Part shown: positions 7,311-16,332 of the stretch, piece by piece
Layout: each line of letters opens with the position of its first letter
Position numbering within the stretch: the first letter of the stretch is position 1
DNA from: Fusobacteriales bacterium
Lineage (GTDB): Bacteria; Fusobacteriota; Fusobacteriia; Fusobacteriales; Leptotrichiaceae
DNA length: 21,757 nucleotides
Assembly: GCA_031285605.1 (NCBI GenBank)
Contig: JAITVW010000230.1
Coordinates: forward strand, 1 to 21,757
Reading direction: 5' to 3'
Translations under genes and position numbers: made by a program
Notes under the pieces: model-generated
The model's database searches: none
Told to the model about the DNA's origin: nothing
Seen by the model: only the letters and a program-made list of their open reading frames with translations

Positions 7311-8740
7311 TGGCATTAGAACATGGAATTTATACAAGAGAGATAGATACGGCAGGCTTTTCAATGGTTTCTGTTGATACAGCCATTCCGTTTATAGTGG
7401 GAACTGCCCCTGTCAATATGAAAGATACAAAGAATGTAAATAATGTAGTATTTTGCAATAACCTTGCAGAATTTACGGAAGCTTTCGGATCATCGAATAA
7501 TCTTATGGATTATACACTTATACAGGCTGCAAAGGTATATTTTACACTTTATGGTGTAGGACCGGTATTTATGGTAAATGTGCTTGATCCGAAAAAGCAT
7601 GTTTCTGCTGTAATAACCGAGGAAATGGCAGTTGCTGACAAGAAAGCTGTAATTGAAACAGAGGGAATATTGCAGGATACATTAAAAGTAATAAATAAGG
7701 CAAGTTCTACAGAACTTGTAAAAGGAACTGACTATTATGTTTCATATAATGAAGACGGATATATGGAAATTTATCTTGTAAATGAAGCAGATATAAAAGT
7801 GGAGTACAAAAAGCTTGATCCTTCAAAGGTTACAAAAGAGGATATAATCGGCGGGGTTGATCCTGTGACTTATGACAGAAAAGGTCTGGAATTAATTCAT
7901 GAGGCATTTGTAAAATACAGAAAAACTATAGGTGTAGTAATGGCTCCGGGATATTCGCATCTTTCTGATGTAATTGCAGTAATGGAAACAAAGACAAAGA
8001 ATATAAGCGGTGCTTTTCAGGCTCATGCAATCATAGACTGTCCTGCTGACAAAAAATACAAAGAAATTCCTGAGTGGAAAAACAGTTTGAATATCGTAGA
8101 TGAGGATATAATAGGGACTTACGGACTTGTAAGACTTGGTGACGAGTATTACTATCAATCGCTTCACTTAGGTGCCCTGATGGCTTCTGTAGATAACAAA
8201 GCAGGCGGAGTTCCTTCGGAATCACCGTCAAATAAAAACTATAAAATGGACGGATTATTTATAAAAACAACTGATGGTTTTGAAAAAATAAATCTTGACC
8301 TTACACAGGCAAATTACCTGAATGAAAACGGTATTGTAACTGCGTTAAACTTTGTAAACGGATGGACTTCATGGGGGAACTACAATACATGCTATCCTTC
8401 AAGAACAGATATAAAAGATTCTTATGTTCCTGTAAAAAGAATGTTTAAATGGGCTGCAAATACGTTGATATTAAGTACATGGCAGTTTATAGACAGAAAA
8501 TTTACAAATGTATTAAGAGATTCTATTAATATGACAGTGGAAGACTGGCTGAAAACATTAACGGGAAATCACCTGTATGATGCAAAGATAGAATTAAGGG
8601 AGGAAAGCAATTCTCTTACTGATATGCAGAAAGGTAAATTTACATGGCATATAGATTTTAGTCCGATTTTGCCGTTTCAGGCCGGAGTTTACGAATTAGA
8701 ATATAACCTGAATGATATTACAAATTATTATTTTAAATAG
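7310..8740 (+). CDS. Contractile tail sheath protein (P2 FI type)
   Basis: The 476-residue protein is the outer cylinder that contracts to drive the tube into a target envelope. The N-terminal strand EHGIYTREID and the following PFIVGTAPVN segment are typical of phage tail-sheath proteins. The C-terminal region (about 375-470) with CYPSRTDIKDSYVPVKRMF, the IDRKFTN helix and the final hydrophobic strands matches the conserved sheath core that carries the handshake arms. Its length is normal for P2- and Mu-like sheaths. It is immediately followed by the tube gene, which is the usual order. No truncation is seen. Confidence 0.92.
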   Translation: MALEHGIYTREIDTAGFSMVSVDTAIPFIVGTAPVNMKDTKNVNNVVFCNNLAEFTEAFGSSNNLMDYTLIQAAKVYFTLYGVGPVFMVNVLDPKKHVSAVITEEMAVADKKAVIETEGILQDTLKVINKASSTELVKGTDYYVSYNEDGYMEIYLVNEADIKVEYKKLDPSKVTKEDIIGGVDPVTYDRKGLELIHEAFVKYRKTIGVVMAPGYSHLSDVIAVMETKTKNISGAFQAHAIIDCPADKKYKEIPEWKNSLNIVDEDIIGTYGLVRLGDEYYYQSLHLGALMASVDNKAGGVPSESPSNKNYKMDGLFIKTTDGFEKINLDLTQANYLNENGIVTALNFVNGWTSWGNYNTCYPSRTDIKDSYVPVKRMFKWAANTLILSTWQFIDRKFTNVLRDSINMTVEDWLKTLTGNHLYDAKIELREESNSLTDMQKGKFTWHIDFSPILPFQAGVYELEYNLNDITNYYFK

Positions 8741-8752
8741 GAGGGATAAAAT

Positions 8753-9274
8753 ATGAGTACAAATGTACCTGCGGCGATTAATGCTGCAAAAGTATACGTA
8801 GACGGAAGTAATGAAGTAACAGGAATAGCTGAGGTAACACTTCCTGAATTAAAATTTATGGTGGCTGAAATAGAAGGCTTTGATATAGCCGGTAAGATAG
8901 AAGAGCCTATAATAGGGTCTACAGATGTAATGGATCTTGTAATGAAATTTTCTGCTATAAACGGGGATATTTCAAATATAAATGATCAGCAGGCACATAC
9001 ATTTCATTTGAGAGCAGCTCAGCAGCATATTGATTCTGCTACGGGAAATGCTGTTTTAAAAGGTCTTAAGGTAGATATAAAAGGGAAAGTAAAGGAATTC
9101 AAAGGCGGAACAGTAAAAGCCGGAGAAAAAACTGAAACTGAAATAGTTATTTCCTGTCTTGCATATAAAGTAACTTTGGACGGAAAAGAGATTATAAATA
9201 TAGATAAATTAGGATTTAAGAGCAGTATAAACGGTGTGGATCAGGCTAAGAGATTTCAGAGTCTGTTAAGCTAG
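8753..9274 (+). CDS. Tail tube protein (P2 FII type)
   Basis: The 173-residue protein forms the stacked rings of the inner tube. VTLPELKF near residue 28 and a GFDIAGKIEEPIIGSTDVMD stretch match the FII family, as do LRAAQQHIDS and the GKVKEFKGGTVKAGEKTETE hairpin, which is the conserved core. Length is normal for the family. AGGAGGG at 8741-8747 sets the ATG. It sits right after the sheath, as in P2. Confidence 0.9.
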   Translation: MSTNVPAAINAAKVYVDGSNEVTGIAEVTLPELKFMVAEIEGFDIAGKIEEPIIGSTDVMDLVMKFSAINGDISNINDQQAHTFHLRAAQQHIDSATGNAVLKGLKVDIKGKVKEFKGGTVKAGEKTETEIVISCLAYKVTLDGKEIINIDKLGFKSSINGVDQAKRFQSLLS

Positions 9275-9341
9275 AACTTGTCGTATTTATATTTTAAATT
9301 TAGTCAGATAAAACATAATTAAAATCAGGAGGATAATATAT

Positions 9342-9617
9342 ATGGAAATTAAATTGGGAAAAACATATGACATTAACGGGGAAATGACAGATACTATCGA
9401 GCTGGATTTTGATAAGCTCACAGGAAGACAGCTTATACAGCTGGAAAAAGAATTTAAGAAGGAAAACAAAGGGGAGTTAATATTAGTGGCAAATAATGCT
9501 TTTGCAGCTAAGGTAGCAGCTTTTTGTGCAGGAATGAAAGAAGACGATATTCTTGATTTTTCCGGGAAAGACTTTACTACAGTAACAACGGAGGTAACCG
9601 TTTTTTTGAATTCATAA
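9342..9617 (+). CDS. Tail assembly chaperone, short form (gpE type)
   Basis: The 91-residue product read in frame fits the small acidic tail-assembly chaperones found between tube and tape measure, which bind the tape measure during tail assembly. The central segment TGRQLIQLEKEFKKENKGE is helical and the protein ends with VTVFLNS. AGGAGG upstream sets the start. Near its 3' end the gene contains a T TTT TTG heptamer at 9602-9608 that allows the longer -1 product listed separately. It is the P2 E equivalent by position, size and frameshift. Confidence 0.8.
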   Translation: MEIKLGKTYDINGEMTDTIELDFDKLTGRQLIQLEKEFKKENKGELILVANNAFAAKVAAFCAGMKEDDILDFSGKDFTTVTTEVTVFLNS

Positions 9618-9808
9618 AGCCGTTTGATCCGTTAAACTATACCTATTCAGATATATTATCCAAACAAATAGCAAGAATTGTAGTCAGGGGAAATAATAAT
9701 CTTCAAATGAATCTGAATTACGAGGACTTAAACAATTCCAGCGTATTTGATCTGATTAAATATGTGGACTTAATATCTGAATTGGAAAAGGAGGTGAAGA
9801 ATGGCTAG
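9342..9808 (+). CDS. Tail assembly chaperone, -1 frameshifted long form (gpE+E' type)
   Basis: After codon 89 (TTG, 9606-9608) a -1 slip at T TTT TTG continues at GAA 9608 in the frame that stays open to TAG at 9806-9808. This adds 66 residues, giving about 155. The extension begins EFIKPFDPLNYTYSDIL and has an ordinary coding look. It lacks a ribosome site of its own; its first ATG, near 9704, has none upstream. The stop lies inside the start of the tape-measure gene. P2 makes gpE+E' by a -1 shift at the same kind of heptamer. GGAGGT at 9590-9595 lies upstream and might stimulate pausing. The slip site and open frame are seen; use in the cell is inferred. Confidence 0.75.
9602..9608 (+). promoter_or_regulatory. 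-1 ribosomal frameshift site T TTT TTG
   Basis: The heptamer is in the right register: zero-frame codons TTT (9603-9605) and TTG (9606-9608) with a T before them, so both tRNAs can re-pair one base back. The zero frame ends at TAA 9615-9617. An upstream GGAGGT is the only candidate stimulator seen; no strong downstream stem was found. Confidence 0.8.
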
Positions 9809-11879
9809 GGAAACAACCGTAGAAGTGGATATTGAAGTTAGTACAAAGTATAGTGAGAAAATAAAGAAGGCTGAAGAGAGATTGAAGAAAGTCAATAAGG
9901 TTGCTTCTAAAATGAATACGCCGAAAAAACCACTTACTGAGATGGAGAAGTATCAGCAGAGTATTTATAAGACTAATAAGCTTTTGCAGAAGTTGGAGAA
10001 ACAGCAGAGGAGTATTGGGAAATTGACTCAGATTGAGACTATTTTGAAGGCAAAGGTAAAGATTACAATAACAGAGAGTGAAAAGAAACAAACTTCTTTA
10101 AATTCAAATTCAGATAAAAAGAAAGAAGATAAAAACTGGTTTGAAAAAGGGGCAGATATTGCGGATAATATTGAAAAGTATTGGACGCTTTACGATAGAA
10201 TTTCAGGACTTTTTAGTGGAAAAAAGAAAAAAGAGAATTCAAATATTAAAACTGAAGATACTAGTATAAAAACTTCAACTAATAATTCTCAATCTTCTTC
10301 AGAAAATACTTGCATAAGTGAAGGGAAAAAAGATAAAGGATGGTTTGAAAAAGGAGCAGATATAGCAGATAATATTGAAAAATATTGGACACTTTATGAT
10401 AGAATTTCAGGACTTTTTAATAAAAAAAGTACCGGGCAAAATAATAATAATGATCAGGAAGCAAGTACAGGAATGACAGGTTTACTTTCATTGAATACCA
10501 ATGGAATGCTCACACAGTTACCTGCCATTGGTTCAAAAGCAATAGCTTTTTTTACAGGTATAGGTTCCAAGATTTCAGGAGTACTTTCCGCAATGTTTGC
10601 TTCTAATCCTGTAGGATTAGTAATAGTTGGGATTATAGCAGCAATAGCAGTGTTTGTTTTACTTTATAAAAAATGTGAATGGTTTAGAAATGGAGTTAAT
10701 AAAATTTTTAATGCGATTAAACCATATATTGTAATGATTGGGAATTTTATAAAGCAATTTATAATTTTTTACATAAAATTCTTAATTTTATACTTAAAAA
10801 TAGTTGTTCAAGTATTTAAGTTTGTTTGGAATACTGTAAAAGCAATAGTGGCAACTGTTTTTAATGTAATAGTACAGATAATAAAAACATATATATTAAT
10901 AGTGAAATCTATAATCGAAACTATAGTTATAATTTTTCAAACAGTTTGGAATGCAATAAAAGCAGTAATAGATTTTGTAATTAGCTTGATTATTGCTGGG
11001 ATAACGCTATTTATTGATACAATAAAAATAATAATAGAGACTGTTATTATGGTTTTTCAAACAGTGTGGGATACAGTTTTATTGATAATTACACTTGCTA
11101 TTGAATTTATAACTTCAATAATAAGTGCTGGAATAGAAATTATAACATTTATCATAAATGGTATAGTTGCAGTATTTACTTTCATTTGGGAACAAATTGG
11201 GATTATTGTACAAGGTGGTATAGATTTTATAACAGGATTATGGGACACAGTCACAACTAAAGTAAGTGAAGTTTGGGGTGTAATTGTAAGCGGAATATCA
11301 GGTTTCATGGAAAGTATAAAAAGTACTGTGGGTGGCGCTGTTGATTGGGTAAAAGGTAAATTTTCTGAAATAATTGGGAGTATTCCATTTTTGGATAAAA
11401 TTTTAGGCGGCGGCGGACCAGGAAAGAAATATTCCGGAACTAATTTCTGGAAAGGCGGACTTACATATGTGGGAGAAAGAGGACGTGAACTAATCCAGTA
11501 CCCTACAGGAGAGCGTTTTATGGCAGAAGCAAAAATGCTTATGAATCTCCCGAAAGGAACCCAAATATTTACAAATTCCAAAACGGAAAAAATGCTGAAT
11601 AAAAATGTTCCTAAAGAAAAAATGATGACAGTAGACGAAAACAATCAGTTAAAGAAATTAGGTGGATTTAATGGTTTATCAGATTATGCCGATTTTAAAT
11701 TTGGCGGAGGCATTAATTATTCAAATGTTCAAACCGATAATATTACAATTAATATAACAAATACATATGGAAATCAGTCATCTACACAAATAAAAGATAC
11801 AAATAATGATTTAATCAGAAAAATAAATGAAGTATTATTTCAGAAGGAAGACAGGAAAAGGAGGGTAAGTATTGGATAA
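9801..11879 (+). CDS. Tail tape measure protein
   Basis: The 692-residue protein sets tail length and helps build the tube. The N-terminus (1-110) is charged and helical. A 26-residue module beginning WFEKGADIAD occurs twice, at about 113-138 and 181-206, identical in protein but with six silent base differences. The middle (about 225-480) is a long, very hydrophobic stretch rich in I, V and W, with repeated FQTVW motifs, typical of tape measures. A Gly-rich FLDKILGGGGPGKKYSG segment follows at about 530. At roughly 0.15 nm per residue the tail would be near 100 nm. AAGGAGGTGA at 9788-9797 gives a very strong start. The repeated and hydrophobic part is AT-richer than the neighbouring genes. 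Confidence 0.9.
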   Translation: MARETTVEVDIEVSTKYSEKIKKAEERLKKVNKVASKMNTPKKPLTEMEKYQQSIYKTNKLLQKLEKQQRSIGKLTQIETILKAKVKITITESEKKQTSLNSNSDKKKEDKNWFEKGADIADNIEKYWTLYDRISGLFSGKKKKENSNIKTEDTSIKTSTNNSQSSSENTCISEGKKDKGWFEKGADIADNIEKYWTLYDRISGLFNKKSTGQNNNNDQEASTGMTGLLSLNTNGMLTQLPAIGSKAIAFFTGIGSKISGVLSAMFASNPVGLVIVGIIAAIAVFVLLYKKCEWFRNGVNKIFNAIKPYIVMIGNFIKQFIIFYIKFLILYLKIVVQVFKFVWNTVKAIVATVFNVIVQIIKTYILIVKSIIETIVIIFQTVWNAIKAVIDFVISLIIAGITLFIDTIKIIIETVIMVFQTVWDTVLLIITLAIEFITSIISAGIEIITFIINGIVAVFTFIWEQIGIIVQGGIDFITGLWDTVTTKVSEVWGVIVSGISGFMESIKSTVGGAVDWVKGKFSEIIGSIPFLDKILGGGGPGKKYSGTNFWKGGLTYVGERGRELIQYPTGERFMAEAKMLMNLPKGTQIFTNSKTEKMLNKNVPKEKMMTVDENNQLKKLGGFNGLSDYADFKFGGGINYSNVQTDNITINITNTYGNQSSTQIKDTNNDLIRKINEVLFQKEDRKRRVSIG

Positions 11880-12084
11880 AAAAGTAGATGTATATTATAC
11901 AAGAGAAGGGGATACATGGGATAAGATTGCCTATAATGTATATAATGACGAAATGCTCTATATTGATCTTATGCTGGCAAATGTACTGCTTATTGATATA
12001 GCAGTATTTGATGCAAATATTCCTGTGATATGCCCTGACATAAAACCGACAAACAATACAAACCTGCCGCCTTGGAAACAATAG
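11872..12084 (+). CDS. Tail protein X, LysM-like
   Basis: The 70-residue protein has the LysM-type segment YTREGDTWDKIAYNVYNDE and ends NLPPWKQ, the usual form of gpX, a small baseplate protein between tape measure and gpD. It starts with TTG at 11872, since GGAGG at 11860-11864 is seven bases upstream and no ATG fits. It overlaps the tape-measure end by eight bases. Confidence 0.85.
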   Translation: MDKKVDVYYTREGDTWDKIAYNVYNDEMLYIDLMLANVLLIDIAVFDANIPVICPDIKPTNNTNLPPWKQ

Positions 12085-12093
12085 GAGGAGTAT

Positions 12094-13182
12094 ATGGAAT
12101 CAAGAGAAACACTGCTTGTTATTACTTATAACGGTAAGGATATAAGTACAGATATTCAGCCGTATATTCAGTCATTCAGCTATCATGACAATTCCAAGCT
12201 TGAAATTGATGATATAGATTTATCTCTGGAAAATATCGATAAGAGATGGTTTGGAGAAGAATGGTTTCCTGAAGACGGTGACAGTATAACTGTATCTATC
12301 GTAAAAAGAAGATGGGACGATGAGCTTATAGAAGAAACTCTTCCTTGTGGACAATTTTACGTGGATCAGATTGATTTTTCTCCGGGCTCTGTAAGCATAA
12401 AGGCTCTTGCCATACCTTCAGCAGGAAATCTGACTAAACAGGAAAACAGTAAAGGATGGGAAAAACTTTCTCTTAAGAATATAGCAATGGATATTTGTAA
12501 TAAACATAGCATGAAACTTGAATTTTATTCAGAAAAAGATGAGACTTTTGAAAGGATAGATCAGGATAAGGAAACAGATCTGGCATTTTTGACTCGGATA
12601 TGTACAGCTCAGGGGTTAAACCTAAAAGCTACGGAAAATAAAGTTGTTGTATTTGATAAAGAAGAATTTTATGAAAAGGAAGCAGTCATATCAGTATCTG
12701 GTTTAGATACTGATATGATAATAGATTATAAATTTTCTCATACTACAAAAGAGATTTATGACAAAGTGGAAGTCAGTTATTATGATCCTGAGAAGAAAAA
12801 GCTGGTGAGGGAAACTTATACCAAAGACGAACTTGAAGAAAAGAGAAATAAAGAAAGAGAAGCTGAGAAAAAAAAAGAAAGTTCAAAAGCTTCGCAAAGA
12901 GGTCAGAGTAAAAATCAAAAAAGTAGTAAAGGTTCAGGTCCTACAAAGAAGATAAACGGAACTGGCGGAAGCAAAAAAGCTAAAGCTGCAATGGACGAAA
13001 AAAACAAAGAAAAAGAAACAGCAAGTATGACACTCCGCGGGAATTTCAGTCTTTTGGCAGGGCAAAACGTAGAGCTTACAGATTTCGGGAAATTCAGCGG
13101 GAAATATGCAATAGAAAAATCAACTCACAGTTTGAGCGGAGCTTATACTACAGATATTGAATTAAAGAGGATAAAAGAATGA
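12094..13182 (+). CDS. Baseplate hub protein, late control D type
   Basis: The 362-residue protein fits gpD, the hub that joins the tube to the spike. It has the N-terminal beta domain with a LEIDDIDLSLENIDKRWF segment, then the SIKALAIPSAGN and GWEKLSLKNIAMDICNKH region. DLAFLTRICTAQGLNLKA follows, and the C-terminal RGNFSLLAGQNVEL and GKFSGKYAIEKSTHS segments are characteristic. A lysine- and serine-rich low-complexity insert (about residues 246-305) separates the last two parts and looks like a flexible loop. AGGAGGAG sets the start. The end overlaps the spike gene by four bases (ATGA). Confidence 0.9.
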   Translation: MESRETLLVITYNGKDISTDIQPYIQSFSYHDNSKLEIDDIDLSLENIDKRWFGEEWFPEDGDSITVSIVKRRWDDELIEETLPCGQFYVDQIDFSPGSVSIKALAIPSAGNLTKQENSKGWEKLSLKNIAMDICNKHSMKLEFYSEKDETFERIDQDKETDLAFLTRICTAQGLNLKATENKVVVFDKEEFYEKEAVISVSGLDTDMIIDYKFSHTTKEIYDKVEVSYYDPEKKKLVRETYTKDELEEKRNKEREAEKKKESSKASQRGQSKNQKSSKGSGPTKKINGTGGSKKAKAAMDEKNKEKETASMTLRGNFSLLAGQNVELTDFGKFSGKYAIEKSTHSLSGAYTTDIELKRIKE

Positions 13183-13712
13183 ATATAGAAGATATTATCA
13201 GAGTGGGAAATGTAGACAGCATAAATACCCGGAACGGGACTGTAAGAGTAAGATTTCCTGACAGAGACGATAAGGTGTCAAAGGAGCTTAAAGTAATTTA
13301 TCATAAGACACATCAGGATAAATCATATTTTATGCCTGAAATCAATGAGATAGTATTATGTGTATTTCTGCCCGGTACTCAGGAGGAAGGCTTTGTTTTG
13401 GGAGCTTTTTATAATCAGGAAGATACTGTACCTGTTTCTGATCCGAATAAAGCTGCCTGGTATTTTTCCGACGGAGGAATAATCGAATATGACAAAGCAG
13501 CAGGAAATCTGCTTATAAATGCCATAAGCAAAGTAGAAATAAAAGCGTCTGAAGTGGAAATAACAGCAGGAAATATTACTCTGAACGGAAATGTAAAAGT
13601 TTCTGAAAATTTGGAAGTTTCAGGCTCTTCAAAATTAAAAGACGTAAAAGCAGAGAGTGTGGATGCATCAGGCGGTGTGAAGAAAGGCGGGACACCGTAT
13701 ATACATCCGTAG
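13179..13712 (+). CDS. Baseplate assembly / spike protein V
   Basis: The 177-residue protein has an N-terminal OB-fold-like part with VGNVDSINTRNGTVRVRFPD, and PEINEIVLCVFLPGTQEEGFVLGAFYN, which is the gpV family signature. The C-terminal third is a run of short alternating strands (VEIKASEVEITAGNITLNG and on), consistent with a beta-helical needle, ending in GGTPYIHP. It would form the membrane-piercing tip as a trimer. The stop is 20 bases from the next ATG. Confidence 0.88.
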   Translation: MNIEDIIRVGNVDSINTRNGTVRVRFPDRDDKVSKELKVIYHKTHQDKSYFMPEINEIVLCVFLPGTQEEGFVLGAFYNQEDTVPVSDPNKAAWYFSDGGIIEYDKAAGNLLINAISKVEIKASEVEITAGNITLNGNVKVSENLEVSGSSKLKDVKAESVDASGGVKKGGTPYIHP

Positions 13713-13732
13713 TAAGCGAAAGGAGGCAACAT

Positions 13733-14233
13733 ATGCAGATTGGATCTTTTGGAGATGTTATATTTCGTGTAGAAGAAGAAAATATATTGACAATAAAGGC
13801 AATGAGCAGAGAGAAAAAATCCAGATGGGAAGAAGCACAAATACTAAACGATTTGTCATTTTTGGAATTCCGCGGAAGGGATTTGACGATAGTCAGTCTG
13901 GATATACAGTTAATAGAAACTTCCAAAATGAAAATAGCAGATACGCTTAATACATTAAATAATATGCTGGAAAACGGCGAGAATCACGAATTGATTCTCG
14001 GAAATACATTGATAGGGGAATTTCCGTTTGTACTGGAGAGCATATCGGAAAAATTTGAAAAACATCAGGAACAGTTTCAGCATGTGGAGTTATCAATAAC
14101 TTTGAAAGAATACAGGGATAATCAGAAAAGTTTGAAACAGATAAGGGAAGAAAGAAACAAAAAGCAGAATACAGAACAGATTTCTGAAGGAACAATAATG
14201 GCTGAACAGACTGAGGTGAGCAGAAATGTATGA
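13733..14233 (+). CDS. Tail protein U (GpU family)
   Basis: The 166-residue protein begins MQIGSFGDVIFRV and has W-E-E-A near residue 32, both characteristic of the P2 GpU family, a tail-tip or tail-terminator ring protein. It continues with EFPFVLESISEKFEKH. The last 40 residues are charged and probably disordered. AAAGGAGG precedes the ATG, and its end overlaps the gp25/W gene by eight bases. P2 places U before X and D; here it sits after V, a rearranged order. Confidence 0.85.
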   Translation: MQIGSFGDVIFRVEEENILTIKAMSREKKSRWEEAQILNDLSFLEFRGRDLTIVSLDIQLIETSKMKIADTLNTLNNMLENGENHELILGNTLIGEFPFVLESISEKFEKHQEQFQHVELSITLKEYRDNQKSLKQIREERNKKQNTEQISEGTIMAEQTEVSRNV

Positions 14234-14543
14234 GTTAAGCAATGAAGATTTCAAAGTAAACTATATGCCTGACACAATCATTGAAGAAATTCTTCAGAAC
14301 GGAAGGACAATTCTCGGGACTTTTGCAGGAACAGTTCCTTTAATGCGTGAATTTGCACAGGATTTTTCACTTATTGATAAGAATTCAATAACAGTTTCCA
14401 ATATTTTGTTATCCAGATTAATACCTTTATTTAAGAAATACGAACCAAGGATAAGACTTAAGAGTCTTGATATAGATATGAACAGAAAAACAGGAATAAC
14501 AGGAACATTTTATATAAAGTGTTATGTGGAGGTGATTGCGTGA
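14226..14543 (+). CDS. Baseplate wedge protein (gp25 / GPW family)
   Basis: The 105-residue protein has ILGTFAGTVPLMREFAQDF (about 29-47), the conserved core of gp25-like wedge proteins, followed by KYEPRIRLKSL. It helps start the baseplate and sheath ring. GAGGTGA lies just upstream. The end overlaps the J gene start. Confidence 0.9.
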   Translation: MYELSNEDFKVNYMPDTIIEEILQNGRTILGTFAGTVPLMREFAQDFSLIDKNSITVSNILLSRLIPLFKKYEPRIRLKSLDIDMNRKTGITGTFYIKCYVEVIA

Positions 14544-15649
14544 ATAATGAAGATTTTGACTTTATTGATACTACGGCAAAAGATAATGAAACGGCAGCAG
14601 TAAATAAATATGCGGAATTAACAGGCGTTCAGCTGACAGAGGCTGATCCGAGAAGAATTATATTTAAGTCTGTGTCATACATGCTTGCTTTGGCTCAGGA
14701 AGTAATGAATGATACAGCAAAACAGAATTTTCTCAGATTCGTAAGAGATAACAGGCTTGATGCAAAAGGAGAACTGTATGGAAGCCGAGGGAAAAGACTG
14801 GATTCTGAACCTGCAAGAACAACACTGCAGTTTGAGATAAGTGCTTCCCAGCAGAGTGATGTGGTTATACCTCTCGGAACAAAGACTACAGTTAATAAGC
14901 TGATATTTAAAACAGAGGAAGAAGGGCATATAAAAAAAGGAGAAACTACAGTGGATGTTCAGGCTGTATGTACTGAAAACGGCGAGGCAGGAAATGGTTT
15001 TCTGCCGGGGCAGATAGATAAAATAGTTGATGTATTTCCGTATTATAAATCTGTAAAGAACATTACCGAAAGTAAAGGCGGAACAACTGTGGAAGCTGAT
15101 GATCAGTACAAAGAAAGGCTTATGGCCGTACCTGAAAGTTTTTCGGTGGCTGGTCCGTCAGGGGCTTATGAATTTTGGGCGAAATCAACAAGTCCGTTAA
15201 TAACTAATGTAAGGGCAATATCTCCGACACCGGGCTGTGTGGATATTTATATCTGGACAAAATATGGAGAGCCTACGGTAGAGCTTATACATCAGGTTCA
15301 GGAGAAGGTCAGCGATGCAGAAGTAAGACCGCTTACAGATATGGTAACTGTAAAGGTTCCTGAGAAGGTTTATTATTCTGTTGACCTTGAGTATTATATT
15401 GATAAAGAAAACGAACTTTATGCTGATGAAATAGAAAAAAATGTAAGAAGTATGGTTGCCGAGTGGGTAAGCTGGCAACAGGAAAAGCTGGGAAGAGATA
15501 TAAATACTGATGAACTGATTTATCGTCTGAAAAAAATAGGAGTAAAAAGAGTGAAAATCGTAAGTCCTGTATTTACAAAAATAGATGAACATGAAGTTGC
15601 TATCATAGAAAGTGATGTAAATATTGTGAATAAAGGAACGGAAGTATGA
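14540..15649 (+). CDS. Baseplate J-like protein
   Basis: The 369-residue protein begins at GTG 14540, since GGAGGT at 14528-14533 is six bases upstream. The longer frame from 14519 has no ribosome site. TGVQLTEADPRRI, then SYMLALAQEVMNDTAKQNFLRF, GSRGKRLDSEPARTTLQFEI and GPSGAYEFWAKSTSPLITNV are conserved J-family segments. It forms the baseplate wedge with the gp25-like and I proteins. The GTG overlaps the TGA of the preceding gene. Confidence 0.92.
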   Translation: MNNEDFDFIDTTAKDNETAAVNKYAELTGVQLTEADPRRIIFKSVSYMLALAQEVMNDTAKQNFLRFVRDNRLDAKGELYGSRGKRLDSEPARTTLQFEISASQQSDVVIPLGTKTTVNKLIFKTEEEGHIKKGETTVDVQAVCTENGEAGNGFLPGQIDKIVDVFPYYKSVKNITESKGGTTVEADDQYKERLMAVPESFSVAGPSGAYEFWAKSTSPLITNVRAISPTPGCVDIYIWTKYGEPTVELIHQVQEKVSDAEVRPLTDMVTVKVPEKVYYSVDLEYYIDKENELYADEIEKNVRSMVAEWVSWQQEKLGRDINTDELIYRLKKIGVKRVKIVSPVFTKIDEHEVAIIESDVNIVNKGTEV

Positions 15650-16287
15650 AGCGGATATATGATGTAAGCTTGTTTGACTTTATTCCGTTTAATTTTAAAA
15701 GCGATAAGGAAACAGAATATATAATAGAAATAATTGATTATCTGCTGAGAGAAAGATTCATAAAGCAGATACCGGAAGTTATACTGCTGGACAGAGTGGA
15801 GCAGCTGGAAGACTGGAAGGTAAACGAGCTTTTTGCAGAATTTCATGTGGACTATTATAACAAAAATGTTTCTATAGAACAGAAAAGAGAACTTATCAAG
15901 ACTTCCCTTCTTACCCACAGAACAAAAGGGACTCCGTTTGCTCTTAAGATAATTACGGATATTCTTTTCAAAAACGGAAAAGTCATGGAATGGTTTGATT
16001 ATGACGGAGATCCTTATAAATTCAAAATAAGCACACAAAGCGACCTGAAAGATCAGGATGATTATGAACAGATAATTCAGGCAATAGAGATTTATAAAAA
16101 TGCCCGTTCATGGCTGGAAAGCATTATTTTTAACAGAACAGACGATATGGAGCTTTTTGAGGCACATTTATCGCAGAAGAAAGTAAAGACTGTCTTAAAT
16201 ATGGCAGAGATTGAATTTTCTGTGGAAAACACAAAAAATCATACAGGAATTGCAATATTTGAACACAGGAAAATGGAAATAAGATAA
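15646..16287 (+). CDS. Tail protein I (P2 type)
   Basis: The 213-residue protein has IPEVILLDRVEQLEDWKVNE and KTSLLTHRTKGTPFALK, the P2 gpI pattern. It joins the J ring to the tail fibres. It overlaps the J gene by four bases (ATGA). Confidence 0.88.
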   Translation: MKRIYDVSLFDFIPFNFKSDKETEYIIEIIDYLLRERFIKQIPEVILLDRVEQLEDWKVNELFAEFHVDYYNKNVSIEQKRELIKTSLLTHRTKGTPFALKIITDILFKNGKVMEWFDYDGDPYKFKISTQSDLKDQDDYEQIIQAIEIYKNARSWLESIIFNRTDDMELFEAHLSQKKVKTVLNMAEIEFSVENTKNHTGIAIFEHRKMEIR

Positions 16288-16332
16288 TTAATTTATAAAT
16301 CTGAAAATAAATTTTTGGAAAAAGGAGGAAAA

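Noticed and set aside
11057..11644. Long minus-strand frame inside the tape measure
   Set aside because: It lies opposite a well-supported gene and has no family features.
14519..14539. Longer J protein start
   Set aside because: No ribosome site before it, whereas GGAGGT fits GTG 14540.
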